DNA of 64,000 bases. Source: Prevotella sp. (GTDB lineage Bacteria; Bacteroidota; Bacteroidia; Bacteroidales; Bacteroidaceae). The stretch spans positions 1-64,000 of the forward strand of contig JAGCOB010000024.1 in assembly GCA_017645645.1 (NCBI GenBank), read 5' to 3'. A model generated the notes under the pieces. The model was not told the origin of the DNA. It made no database searches and saw only the letters and a list, made by a program, of their open reading frames with translations. Position numbers and translations under genes: made by a program. Positions 54,375 to 60,949 of the stretch are shown in pieces; positions within the stretch are counted from its first letter, which is position 1, and the number at the start of each line of letters is the position of its first letter.

Positions 54375-54765
54375 TGTCTTATTCTATATCTAATCTTCTT
54401 GCAAAATTACAAATTAGTGAGAAGAAAACCAAATATAAAAAGACAAAAGTGCTCATGAAGGTCATGACCAGTAGCAGGAAGGTAGCAGGATAGCAGGATT
54501 ATTTCTTTTTTATCAATATGGAAGGAACGGCTTCCAAGGGTTGTTCCGATGGCTTCCAAGGGTTGTGCCGATGGTTGCCATGGGGGTGAGGAAAAACATC
54601 CATGGGTGAAAGAAATGGCTCCCAAGGGTCGTGCCGATATCTCCTATGGGGGTATAGGGATGCTTCCCATGAGTGATGGGAGATATCGGAACACCCCATA
54701 GGAGGTATCGGAGTAAGTGACAGATGGCATCCCTTTCTTATATTGACCCGATGGAAATACTCTCT
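54375..54765. other. 391-bp intergenic region with a degenerate 22-bp repeat block
   Basis: No gene. It contains GTAGCAGGATAGCAGG (54482-54497), which echoes the 19250-19350 region, and the 22-bp repeat block at 54529-54711. Confidence 0.75.
54529..54711. repeat. Degenerate 22-bp minisatellite with an inverted end
   Basis: Units built on GGCTTCCAAGGGTTGT then KCCGAT start at 54529, 54551, 54573 (diverged) and 54617. Further CTCCTATGGGGG-type units follow, and an inverted copy at 54685-54711 lets CCGATATCTCC (54634) pair with GGAGATATCGG (54679). Confidence 0.7.
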
Positions 54766-55026
54766 TCATTTCGCATCATCCTCTATAGCCTTAAACATAT
54801 CCTCTGCACAACAGTAGAGTTCTTCTTCAGGATATTCAGTTCTAGACATGGCTTCCTTGATGGCAGCCTTAGTTGTCTCATTAGGCTCATGGTACACAAT
54901 ATCAAGCAGCACGCTCTCCACATAGTTGTTCAATGTGCGATTTTCTCGTGCAGCATTGCGCTTCAGTCCTTCAAGGAGATCAGCCCTTAGACGGAAAGAT
55001 GCAGGTTTCCTTACTATTGTTGCCAT
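54766..55026 (-). CDS. Ribbon-helix-helix antitoxin-like protein, apparently orphan
   Basis: 86 residues. The N-terminal ATIVRKPASFRLRADLLEGLKRNAARENRTLNNYVESVLLD is a ribbon-helix-helix DNA-binding domain; the acidic C-terminal half (KEAMSRTEYPEEELYCCAEDMFKAIEDD) would bind a toxin. Such proteins repress their own operon with a RelE/ParE-type toxin encoded directly downstream. Downstream (below 54766) there is only the repeat block, and no toxin-like frame is visible on either side, so the toxin seems to be lost or unlinked. A consensus promoter lies at 55059-55090. It borders the left end of the island. Confidence 0.8.
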   Translation of the reverse strand: MATIVRKPASFRLRADLLEGLKRNAARENRTLNNYVESVLLDIVYHEPNETTKAAIKEAMSRTEYPEEELYCCAEDMFKAIEDDAK

Positions 55027-55058
55027 ACTATTGAGTTTAATTGTATTACATTTAATTG

Positions 55059-55090
55059 CAAAGATAGGAATAAATTCTTAAAGTCACAAA
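55059..55090 (-). promoter_or_regulatory. Promoter of the RHH gene
   Basis: Minus strand: -33 TTTG (55087-55090), 20-nt spacer, -7 TATCTTTG (55059-55066). Confidence 0.75.
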
Positions 55091-55140
55091 TAATTGAGGA
55101 AAAAGTTGGAAAAACATAATGACGACAAAAGAATTAGGGA

Positions 55141-55167
55141 AACAAAAAGGAGTGCTTGGGGCACTCC
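55141..55167 (-). terminator. Intrinsic terminator, displaced from the 62790 gene
   Basis: GGAGTGC (55149-55155), loop TTGGG, GCACTCC (55161-55167), followed on the minus strand by TTTTTGTT. It sits right after the stop codon of the duplicated gene end; the copy beside the intact gene lacks the second arm. Confidence 0.8.
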
Positions 55168-55273
55168 TAAGATGTTACTTTTGGAACAGCCACTCGACTT
55201 CTCCGGAGGGACTGTTGAGGCCGCAGTCGCGGGGTTTGATGTCGCTAGTAGTGAAGCCTGCCACCATGAGGAT
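55160..55273 (-). repeat. 114-bp direct repeat, left copy (island boundary)
   Basis: About 93% identical (8 mismatches) to 62775-62888. On the minus strand it encodes the gene end MVAGFTTSDIKPRDCGLN...WLFQK plus the stop and first terminator arm. It is a 3'-end fragment with no start of its own. Confidence 0.92.
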
Positions 55274-55275
55274 TG
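55175..55275 (-). pseudogene. 3'-end fragment of the 62790 gene
   Basis: Thirty-odd C-terminal residues, with NSPSGEVEW in place of NGPSGEVDW, joined upstream to island sequence instead of the rest of the gene. The stop codon and the terminator behind it are intact. Likely the chromosomal end cut off by insertion of the island. Confidence 0.8.
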
Positions 55276-57389
55276 CGGCAAGCTTGATGGAAGTATTCCC
55301 AGATGAATACCATCGACATGGTATCAAGTTCGCAATAACGTAGCAGAGCCTGACGCAGGGCATCATTCATTCCCTCACCTTCACAGAACATCAGTTTATT
55401 ATAGGCAGTCAGGGCAGCACCACCATTGGCGACTTCAAAGTTGTCCTCGTCGGCAGTCAACTGTTCCATCTGTTCCATATCCTCTTCACTCATGCCAATC
55501 AGTTGACCTACAGACGGCAGTTGATGATAAGGACTGTCAACATGGCCGTCAGCATCTATTTGAATCCATGCCAACGGATCATCCTGACTGATGTTCAGAC
55601 TCTTCATCTCAGAGGTACCATAAATAGGTTTGCTATACTTGTCCTTTAGATACTGGCTACTGTTCAGAACGGCTGGTAGCACCTGTTTGATACTATTACT
55701 GCCATGCATCTCGTCGAGTTGGTAGAAATAGCGCTTTACCACTTGCAACAGGTCTACCATATCACGTGGACCCTCGTAGAGATCGCCTTTCTTCTCATCG
55801 TGGTTATGTGTGATGCTACGAATGAAGGCTATCAGTTCATCCTTATCGCTTTCATTACTCTCAGCCAATTGTTGGGCAATAGTCCGCAGGATGCTGTTCT
55901 CATGGGTGGCATAGCGGAAGATAGTGCCTTCGTCCTGAGATAACTGACGACGTAATTCGCGAACAAACTCGAAGTTGGGGAACTTCGTCACGTCCTCGTT
56001 CAGATACTGTCCGGCATGCTCTATATGTCCATCTTCATGGATGATATGGTGCGAGAACTGGAACGCAACCTGTTCGTAGGGTTTCATATCGATATAATAA
56101 GGTAGAGCAACAGCTGTGGTCTCGAAGTCAATCATGTGTAGCGGATAGTGCCATGTTTTCATTTCTTCGCGCAGGCCATCCACGTCCAGATAAGTGTTGC
56201 CATCGATATGGTTAGCAAATCGGCTGAGGATGTCTTTGTCATTCGTCTCCATTCCTATCTGCAACCATTTGCGCTGATAGTCGTCCAAGCCTGGTGCATC
56301 TGGTGTCTTCTCATTAAAGAATTTCAGTTCCTTTTCAGTCAGTTGGTCCATGAAATATTTTCCTTCGCTGACCCATTTGCCACGATTGGTACTAAGACTA
56401 CTGCCGTTTAATGTGGCGATAAGCGGACGATGCTCGTAGTCATCTTCACTCACTTGAGTGAGCCAGCATTCACGTTGGCCGTCTTTCTTTTCACTATCAG
56501 TAGTACAATGGAACTCACACTTCAGACACTTGCCTGCCAGTTCTATTGGTGCAGGGCAACGATTGCCATTACAATAGAATTCAGCTGCCCAGTTGATGAA
56601 TGGTACAAAGCGCATCCCCATGCAGGTAGGATTCTTTTCCGTCTTCTGCTCAGTGGTCTCGCCTGCAATGATGGTATCACAGAGTTCATCCACATCGAAA
56701 GGCGTTACTACCTGTACCTTACTTTGGGCTATCCGTTGGCGAGCATCATTCGCCATCACAGCCTCGGCACGACCTTGCTGGTTCTTCTCAATCTTAAACA
56801 ATTGGTTCAGACCATCGATGTCAGCACACTTGCTCTTATCTGCCATCATGAGAAAGGCTTTGACGCTATAGGTCTCGTTGGGATACAGTTCTTTGAGGGC
56901 ATTACATACCACATATTTCTGGAATGCCACATCGTAGACGTAGGGACGGATGCCGCTAGCAACAGCACCTTTGGGCCTGGAACTGATAAACTTATCCGTT
57001 TCTGGATTCCACGACTTCGCCTTCACCTCTATCAGTTCGATGTTATTGCCATCCTTCTTCAGAATATCCACACGCACAAACAGATTGCCATAAAGGAAGG
57101 CAGCCTCTGCGATGTTCACCTGGTCGCGCTGCATCAACTCCTGCGTACGATGCAGCGATTCCTCATGTCCCATGATGTCCTTCAGGTCGCAGTCATCAGG
57201 TACATCACAATACACCTTTGCCAGTTCACCTACTTGGAAACCGCCTTCTGCCAACGACTCTAAGAACTCGTCGTTGGCATTGGCGTTCTCATACTCGTCC
57301 GAATGGCCGTAATAATATAGTTTATGCGGACAACTTAGCGCAATCTTAAACGCTGATTTGGTCAATAATCGAGAGTTGGTAACAGCCAT
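55245..57389 (-). CDS. DUF2779 protein: Cas4-like PD-(D/E)XK nuclease with DEDD exonuclease-type C-terminus
   Basis: 714 residues. The N-terminal half is RecB/Cas4-like: RVDILKKDGNNIELIEVKAKS puts D...ExK near residues 108-122, and Cys residues near 273-293 (CNGNRCPAP, GKCLKCEFHC) could hold an iron-sulfur cluster. The C-terminal half is the DUF2779 domain, an RNase H-fold exonuclease: MIDFET near 419, THENS near 499, HGSNSIKQVLP near 563, LRYCELDTMSMV near the end. Acidic and His residues agree with a DEDD-type site. Its last ten codons and stop (55245-55247) lie inside the 114-bp repeat, so its end was formed at the island junction. The ATG overlaps the HTH gene by 28 nt. Likely DNA processing or defence; function unproven. 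Confidence 0.8.
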   Translation of the reverse strand: MAVTNSRLLTKSAFKIALSCPHKLYYYGHSDEYENANANDEFLESLAEGGFQVGELAKVYCDVPDDCDLKDIMGHEESLHRTQELMQRDQVNIAEAAFLYGNLFVRVDILKKDGNNIELIEVKAKSWNPETDKFISSRPKGAVASGIRPYVYDVAFQKYVVCNALKELYPNETYSVKAFLMMADKSKCADIDGLNQLFKIEKNQQGRAEAVMANDARQRIAQSKVQVVTPFDVDELCDTIIAGETTEQKTEKNPTCMGMRFVPFINWAAEFYCNGNRCPAPIELAGKCLKCEFHCTTDSEKKDGQRECWLTQVSEDDYEHRPLIATLNGSSLSTNRGKWVSEGKYFMDQLTEKELKFFNEKTPDAPGLDDYQRKWLQIGMETNDKDILSRFANHIDGNTYLDVDGLREEMKTWHYPLHMIDFETTAVALPYYIDMKPYEQVAFQFSHHIIHEDGHIEHAGQYLNEDVTKFPNFEFVRELRRQLSQDEGTIFRYATHENSILRTIAQQLAESNESDKDELIAFIRSITHNHDEKKGDLYEGPRDMVDLLQVVKRYFYQLDEMHGSNSIKQVLPAVLNSSQYLKDKYSKPIYGTSEMKSLNISQDDPLAWIQIDADGHVDSPYHQLPSVGQLIGMSEEDMEQMEQLTADEDNFEVANGGAALTAYNKLMFCEGEGMNDALRQALLRYCELDTMSMVFIWEYFHQACRNPHGGRLHY

Positions 57390-58102
57390 AATAAGGGTCT
57401 TTTCGTTTTATGAATACGTTCAGTCAGATTACCTATGTGGAACTTGATATCATTATCGCCAAGGCAGTACCAGTCGTCATCATCGCTTGGCTCCTCGTAA
57501 TTGATATGATTGCGATATTTTCCATCTTTATCATCTGCTATCAGTTCAGTCAGCGCATCTTCGGTCGCATACCAGATGGCTCCCGCTAATCGCGGATGGT
57601 TCTTCGCTAACCAAGGGAAGAAGTTCTCGTCGAGTGCCTCGTAGTTCATATCGCTTAATGGACCTTCTTCAATAGCATTGCTATAGACATATACGAGTAA
57701 CGGGAACAATTCTTGTGGCAGCATATCGAGGGTCACATCGTATTTCACACCATTGATGATCAGAGTGACATCAAGCACATCGATTTCCTGATAGCCATCC
57801 TTGATATCCTCATCGACGAAAAACTCTTTCTCGTCGTCTTGCAGTGTGAACGCCAGCATATCCGTTGTGGGTTCTGCTGGTTCGTGACACCCTTCTTTCT
57901 CCATCTCTTTGGCGTAAAGGGCAAAGAAGTTGGTTTTCAGTGCACGACTGATGAGCATCAACAACTTCGTATCTATGCTGTCGCGCTTTATGATATTATA
58001 CACATTGGTGCGTGTGGTGAAGATGGGATTGGCCAGCTTTGGAGCTTTTACGCCTTGGCGCTTCATCTCTTCTTCAATGAGTTTTCCAATATTAATTTCC
58101 AT
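57362..58102 (-). CDS. HTH-domain protein of unknown function
   Basis: 246 residues. The first 65 (INIGKLIEEEMKRQGVKAPKLANPIFTTRTNVYNIIKRDSIDTKLLMLISRALKTNFFALYAKEM) form a Cro/C1-like helix-turn-helix. The rest is acidic and unrecognised (FFVDEDIKDGYQEIDVLDVTLIINGVKYDVTLDMLPQELFPLL). The layout, DNA-binding head plus sensing or partner-binding body, fits a regulator of the island, and its overlap with the DUF2779 gene ties the two together. Its own promoter (58138-58169) lacks the TGTC-N9-GACA dyad found at three other island promoters, as expected if it is the regulator of those and not its own target; that is inference. Confidence 0.75.
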   Translation of the reverse strand: MEINIGKLIEEEMKRQGVKAPKLANPIFTTRTNVYNIIKRDSIDTKLLMLISRALKTNFFALYAKEMEKEGCHEPAEPTTDMLAFTLQDDEKEFFVDEDIKDGYQEIDVLDVTLIINGVKYDVTLDMLPQELFPLLVYVYSNAIEEGPLSDMNYEALDENFFPWLAKNHPRLAGAIWYATEDALTELIADDKDGKYRNHINYEEPSDDDDWYCLGDNDIKFHIGNLTERIHKTKRPLLWLLPTLDY

Positions 58103-58137
58103 AAGCGTTGTTGTTTTAAATTATTATAATATTGTTG

Positions 58138-58169
58138 CAAAAATAATCAATAATTTCCAATCAAGCAAA
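58138..58169 (-). promoter_or_regulatory. Promoter of the HTH/DUF2779 operon
   Basis: Minus strand: -33 TTTG (58166-58169), 20-nt spacer, -7 TATTTTTG (58138-58145). Confidence 0.75.
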
Positions 58170-58174
58170 TTATT

Positions 58175-58537
58175 TCAAGAAAAAGGGATAGGCTTGACAA
58201 TCGCTTCAATGGTGTTGATGACTTGGGTAAGTTTGTCAACATCGCCAGGATTGTATTTGCGGTCTTGTTCCAGAATGGCTTTCAAGCCTGCCAATGCATC
58301 GGCTGGTTCCTCAAACGCCATCTTGTCCAGATGTTCAGGTACTCTTTGGGGGTAATCAGGTAAAGAAGCCTCAAGCAGTTGAAACAGGAACTTGTAATAG
58401 AGCATCATTCCCCAGTTTCCGCTTTCAACAGCAGCACGATGCTGGTCACGTACTTGAATTAAGGGAAGGTTACGAAACAGGTGGTCACTGATTTGTCTCT
58501 GTCTGTTGTCTTTTGTAGTAGGAAAGTTGTACGCCAT
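58175..58537 (-). CDS. Unrecognised 120-residue protein
   Basis: 120 residues, predicted mostly helical, soluble, without signal peptide or known motif: SDHLFRNLPLIQVRDQHRAAVESGNWGMMLYYKFLFQLLEASLPDYPQRVPEHLDKMAFEEPADALAGLKAILEQD. No family recognised. Promoter and dyad arrangement are nearly the same as for the AAA+ ATPase gene (CAA -33 box and TGTC-N9-GACA 8 nt upstream), so the two are probably co-regulated. It is divergent from the 449-residue gene and separated by 188 bp. Confidence 0.7.
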   Translation of the reverse strand: MAYNFPTTKDNRQRQISDHLFRNLPLIQVRDQHRAAVESGNWGMMLYYKFLFQLLEASLPDYPQRVPEHLDKMAFEEPADALAGLKAILEQDRKYNPGDVDKLTQVINTIEAIVKPIPFS

Positions 58538-58579
58538 AATTATTAAATTTTAAATTGTTAAACATCTAATTTCCGCAGG

Positions 58580-58610
58580 CAAAAGTACTACATTATTTAA
58601 TACCTTCCAA
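58580..58610 (-). promoter_or_regulatory. Promoter of the 120-residue gene
   Basis: Minus strand: -33 TTG (58608-58610), 20-nt spacer, -7 TACTTTTG (58580-58587). Confidence 0.75.
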
Positions 58611-58618
58611 GCAAAAAG

Positions 58619-58635
58619 TGTCAATTAAATGGACA
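58619..58635. promoter_or_regulatory. Dyad operator candidate 1, TGTC-N9-GACA
   Basis: TGTCAATTAAATGGACA, between the divergent promoters of the 120-residue and 449-residue genes, 8 nt upstream of the minus-strand -33 box. Confidence 0.65.
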
Positions 58636-58653
58636 AAGATATGTGTGGAATAA

Positions 58654-58685
58654 TTTTGCTGTTATAAATATTGTTTGTATATTTG
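58654..58685 (+). promoter_or_regulatory. Promoter of the 449-residue gene (leader copy A)
   Basis: -33 TTTTG (58654-58658), 19-nt spacer, -7 TATATTTG (58678-58685). Sequence from here to ATGGCAA is homologous to 60360-60437. Confidence 0.8.
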
Positions 58686-58725
58686 CAGGAGATAATAATA
58701 ACGTTAAACTTAAAACAAGAGAATT

Positions 58726-60075
58726 ATGGCAACGCAAAAAAAAGAAACAATCGCAGAAAAGCTGCAAAGAGCTCAAAAGATTATATTGGACTCTTTTGTG
58801 GACTCATTAAAGGATAAAGATGGAAATAAATTGAGTTCACGTGAATATTATAGAAATGTTATTAATGCATTGAAGATGGAGGAAGCTTTCTCGTCTAATA
58901 GGGAAAGAAACTTCATGGAACTATTAATAAGAAAGTTGCCAGCAAAGTCTTTAGCTAATGAAATCGATAATCTTTTAAATTCTATGGATGACGCCTTGAA
59001 ACGTTTTAAATGCAATACTGACCCTAAATACAAAAAAAGCTATAAGACATATGTGAACAAATTTATTCTTTTTTTAAAAAATAAGGAAAATCAAAATGAT
59101 TTGAGAGCAAATCTGACTCAGGCTAATTTAAATTTTAAGAATGATGCTGAGACCAATGCACTATACTTAGATAAACCCGGTATGATATATATGCCAAATA
59201 TGTTACGAACAAAACTCCAATCTAGACTTAGGTGTCAAGACAGAGTATCTGGAGATAAGATATGGTTGCCATTAAGATTTATAGCTAAAATTTATAGTAC
59301 AGCCATAAAAATGAACATAATTACCGAAAATTTATTTTTAGATTGGCTTGATAATTTAGTTGATAGTGTTAATATACATTATAATGATAACGGTAAAGTT
59401 CAGCATTTTACAATCAATCAAGGAGTGTCACTATGGTTGACCCCAAATGATAATGAATATGATGTTATCATAATTGATCCTAACGGTAAAGAGCATAAAG
59501 CATTAACACCAACAGGAAAAGGAAATGAGAAAATACCTATGAAAGTTAAAAGTATTTCTGAAATAGCCATTGACCATGTTAAGTCTATTGATCGAACACT
59601 TAGAGATTTGTCAGACGAAGATCATTACTATAATGATAACAAACTGCCAGAATTGATGAAGGTCTCAGATAAATATAAAGCAATACAAGCGGAAGATGAC
59701 CCTAACGAGGACGAGGCTATAAAAGAATTATTAACTTCATGGAATAATCCAATTGATCTTCTAAAATTGAAAGACGAGTTATATTCAATCAAAAAAGATG
59801 GGTTGCTTAGGCTTATGGCTTCAAAATATAACTCACAAAAAAGTAATGGAGATACATTTAAAGAAATTCGCAAAATAGACAATGATAAGTATATTGGTGT
59901 TATAGAAACAGGTATTAAGAGAGCAAACTCAAAAGACAATAAAGAGATGACACTATACCAAGAATTGAATAATAATTATCCGGCAGAATCTCTTCTTATA
60001 GATGTCAGTGGTAGTCTAAAAGGAACAAATATTTATGAGATAGAAGAATTAGAGGATATTATCGACAGAATCTAA
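58726..60075 (+). CDS. Unrecognised AT-rich 449-residue protein (cassette A)
   Basis: 449 residues, soluble, Lys/Asn-rich, with clearly lower GC than the neighbouring pectin genes; no signal peptide, no recognised domain. The N-terminal 120 residues are helical (AEKLQRAQKIILDSFVDSLKD, NFMELLIRKLPAKSLANEIDNLLNSMDDALKRF). A middle beta-rich part (HFTINQGVSLWLTPNDNEYDVIIIDPNG) and an acidic C-terminus (GTNIYEIEELEDIIDRI) follow. The first codons and the 70 nt before them match those of the 127-residue gene at 60431, although the proteins are unrelated. The stop is one base before the ATG of the small membrane gene. A defence effector, phage-related or toxin-like role is possible, but nothing in the sequence settles it. 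Confidence 0.8.
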   Translation: MATQKKETIAEKLQRAQKIILDSFVDSLKDKDGNKLSSREYYRNVINALKMEEAFSSNRERNFMELLIRKLPAKSLANEIDNLLNSMDDALKRFKCNTDPKYKKSYKTYVNKFILFLKNKENQNDLRANLTQANLNFKNDAETNALYLDKPGMIYMPNMLRTKLQSRLRCQDRVSGDKIWLPLRFIAKIYSTAIKMNIITENLFLDWLDNLVDSVNIHYNDNGKVQHFTINQGVSLWLTPNDNEYDVIIIDPNGKEHKALTPTGKGNEKIPMKVKSISEIAIDHVKSIDRTLRDLSDEDHYYNDNKLPELMKVSDKYKAIQAEDDPNEDEAIKELLTSWNNPIDLLKLKDELYSIKKDGLLRLMASKYNSQKSNGDTFKEIRKIDNDKYIGVIETGIKRANSKDNKEMTLYQELNNNYPAESLLIDVSGSLKGTNIYEIEELEDIIDRI

Positions 60076-60076
60076 A

Positions 60077-60277
60077 ATGAAACACCTCCTTGCAGCCCTC
60101 TCCCTCCTGCTATCAATAGCACTGATATGTAGTCCGCTATATTTGGTATATATTGGTTTCGCAGGATCAAATGTCAACTTTTGGGTGAGAGTGACGCTCG
60201 TGGTGATAGGGTTGGTACTTTGCCGAGTGGTAAAGCCCATCTCTATCATCACGGGCAAGGACTGGAAGGTGGTTTAG
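60077..60277 (+). CDS. Small two-helix membrane protein
   Basis: 66 residues with two transmembrane segments (HLLAALSLLLSIALICSPLYLVYIGF and VRVTLVVIGLVLCRVV) and a short basic tail (KPISIITGKDWKVV). The ATG is one base after the stop of the 449-residue gene, so translation is coupled. Its 3' part lies in the 128-bp repeat; a second, headless copy of that part is at 60822-60901. Its stop lies tail to tail with a fragment of the ATPase gene end. Function unknown; small membrane partners are common beside effector genes. Confidence 0.7.
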   Translation: MKHLLAALSLLLSIALICSPLYLVYIGFAGSNVNFWVRVTLVVIGLVLCRVVKPISIITGKDWKVV

Positions 60278-60326
60278 AAACCGATTTTTGGTTGCTATCT
60301 TCTCTAACTTTTCCTGATCACACTGG
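60198..60326. repeat. 128-bp direct repeat (cassette tail), copy 1
   Basis: About 90% identical to 60822-60949 with a one-base indel. Contains the intact end of the small membrane gene and, on the other strand, a fragment of the ATPase C-terminus (CDQEKLEK then diverged). Confidence 0.9.
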
Positions 60327-60333
60327 GGATTGT

Positions 60334-60350
60334 TGTCTAAAATATTGACA
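60334..60350. promoter_or_regulatory. Dyad operator candidate 2, TGTC-N9-GACA
   Basis: TGTCTAAAATATTGACA, extended to TTGTTGTC (60330-60337) with GACAACAA (60347-60354). 8 nt upstream of the -33 box of the 127-residue gene. Confidence 0.65.
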
Positions 60351-60358
60351 ACAAAACC

Positions 60359-60389
60359 TTTGGTTGTATAATAATAGTTTGTACATTTG
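60359..60389 (+). promoter_or_regulatory. Promoter of the 127-residue gene (leader copy B)
   Basis: -33 TTTG (60359-60362), 19-nt spacer, -7 TACATTTG (60382-60389), followed by a leader homologous to that of the 449-residue gene, including AACTTAAAA and ATTATGGCAA. Confidence 0.8.
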
Positions 60390-60430
60390 CTGCCGATAAT
60401 AGAAACGTTTAACTTAAAAACAAAACAATT

Positions 60431-60814
60431 ATGGCAAGTATTCTTATTGGAATTGTAATTAATCAGAGTTGTTGTGACCTGGATTTTGGAATAAAGTTGG
60501 CAGATGATGTCATTGAAAAGATTGAGCAAAAGTACAAAAAGGCTCTTCAAGAATCTGGAATGGATGAAGATGATTTTGGTCCTACTTATTATGAGCAATT
60601 GAAAAAAGAAGATAAGGAGTTAGCAGATAAAATTGAAGATGCAGTATGGGATACTTTTTATGACTTGATTAAGTATGGATACGACTGTGAGGATGATCGT
60701 GTTGAAGCCATGTATAGAGTGGATGAACAAGACGAAGAAGGAAACTGGTATCAGACATATGCTATCGGCAATAAATTTGAAATCGACTTAACTGATTTTC
60801 CAAGAATTTTATAA
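60431..60814 (+). CDS. Unrecognised acidic 127-residue protein (cassette B)
   Basis: 127 residues, acidic (DDVIEKIEQKYKKALQESGMDEDDFGP, EDDRVEAMYRVDEQDEEGNWY), helical first half and beta second half, AT-rich, with no known motif. The start codon, the next two codons and the leader match those of the 449-residue gene, while the rest differs. The stop is followed after 7 nt by the 128-bp tail repeat. This looks like the content of the same slot replaced by a different gene. A strongly acidic small protein could be an antitoxin, an immunity protein or a DNA mimic; that is speculation. Confidence 0.75.
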   Translation: MASILIGIVINQSCCDLDFGIKLADDVIEKIEQKYKKALQESGMDEDDFGPTYYEQLKKEDKELADKIEDAVWDTFYDLIKYGYDCEDDRVEAMYRVDEQDEEGNWYQTYAIGNKFEIDLTDFPRIL

Positions 60815-60821
60815 GAAGATT

Positions 60822-60949
60822 TCGTGGTGATAGAGTTGGTATTTTGCCGAGTGGTAAAGCCCATCTCTATCATCACGGGCAAGGATTGGAAGGTGTTTTA
60901 GAAACCGATTCTTGGTCGCTGCTTCTCTAATTTTTCCTGATCACAATGG
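60822..60949. repeat. 128-bp direct repeat (cassette tail), copy 2
   Basis: Contains a headless end of the small membrane gene (RVVKPISIITGKDWKVF, 60822-60901) and the true 3' end of the ATPase gene. The two stop codons overlap at 60898-60901. Confidence 0.9.

Noticed and set aside
54529-54711. Possible CRISPR-like array
   Set aside because: Repeats are contiguous and degenerate, with no spacer of constant length.
60167-60598. 143-residue open frame on the minus strand
   Set aside because: Antisense to the membrane gene and the 127-residue gene; its recognisable part (CDQEKLEK) is the decayed duplicate of the ATPase end.
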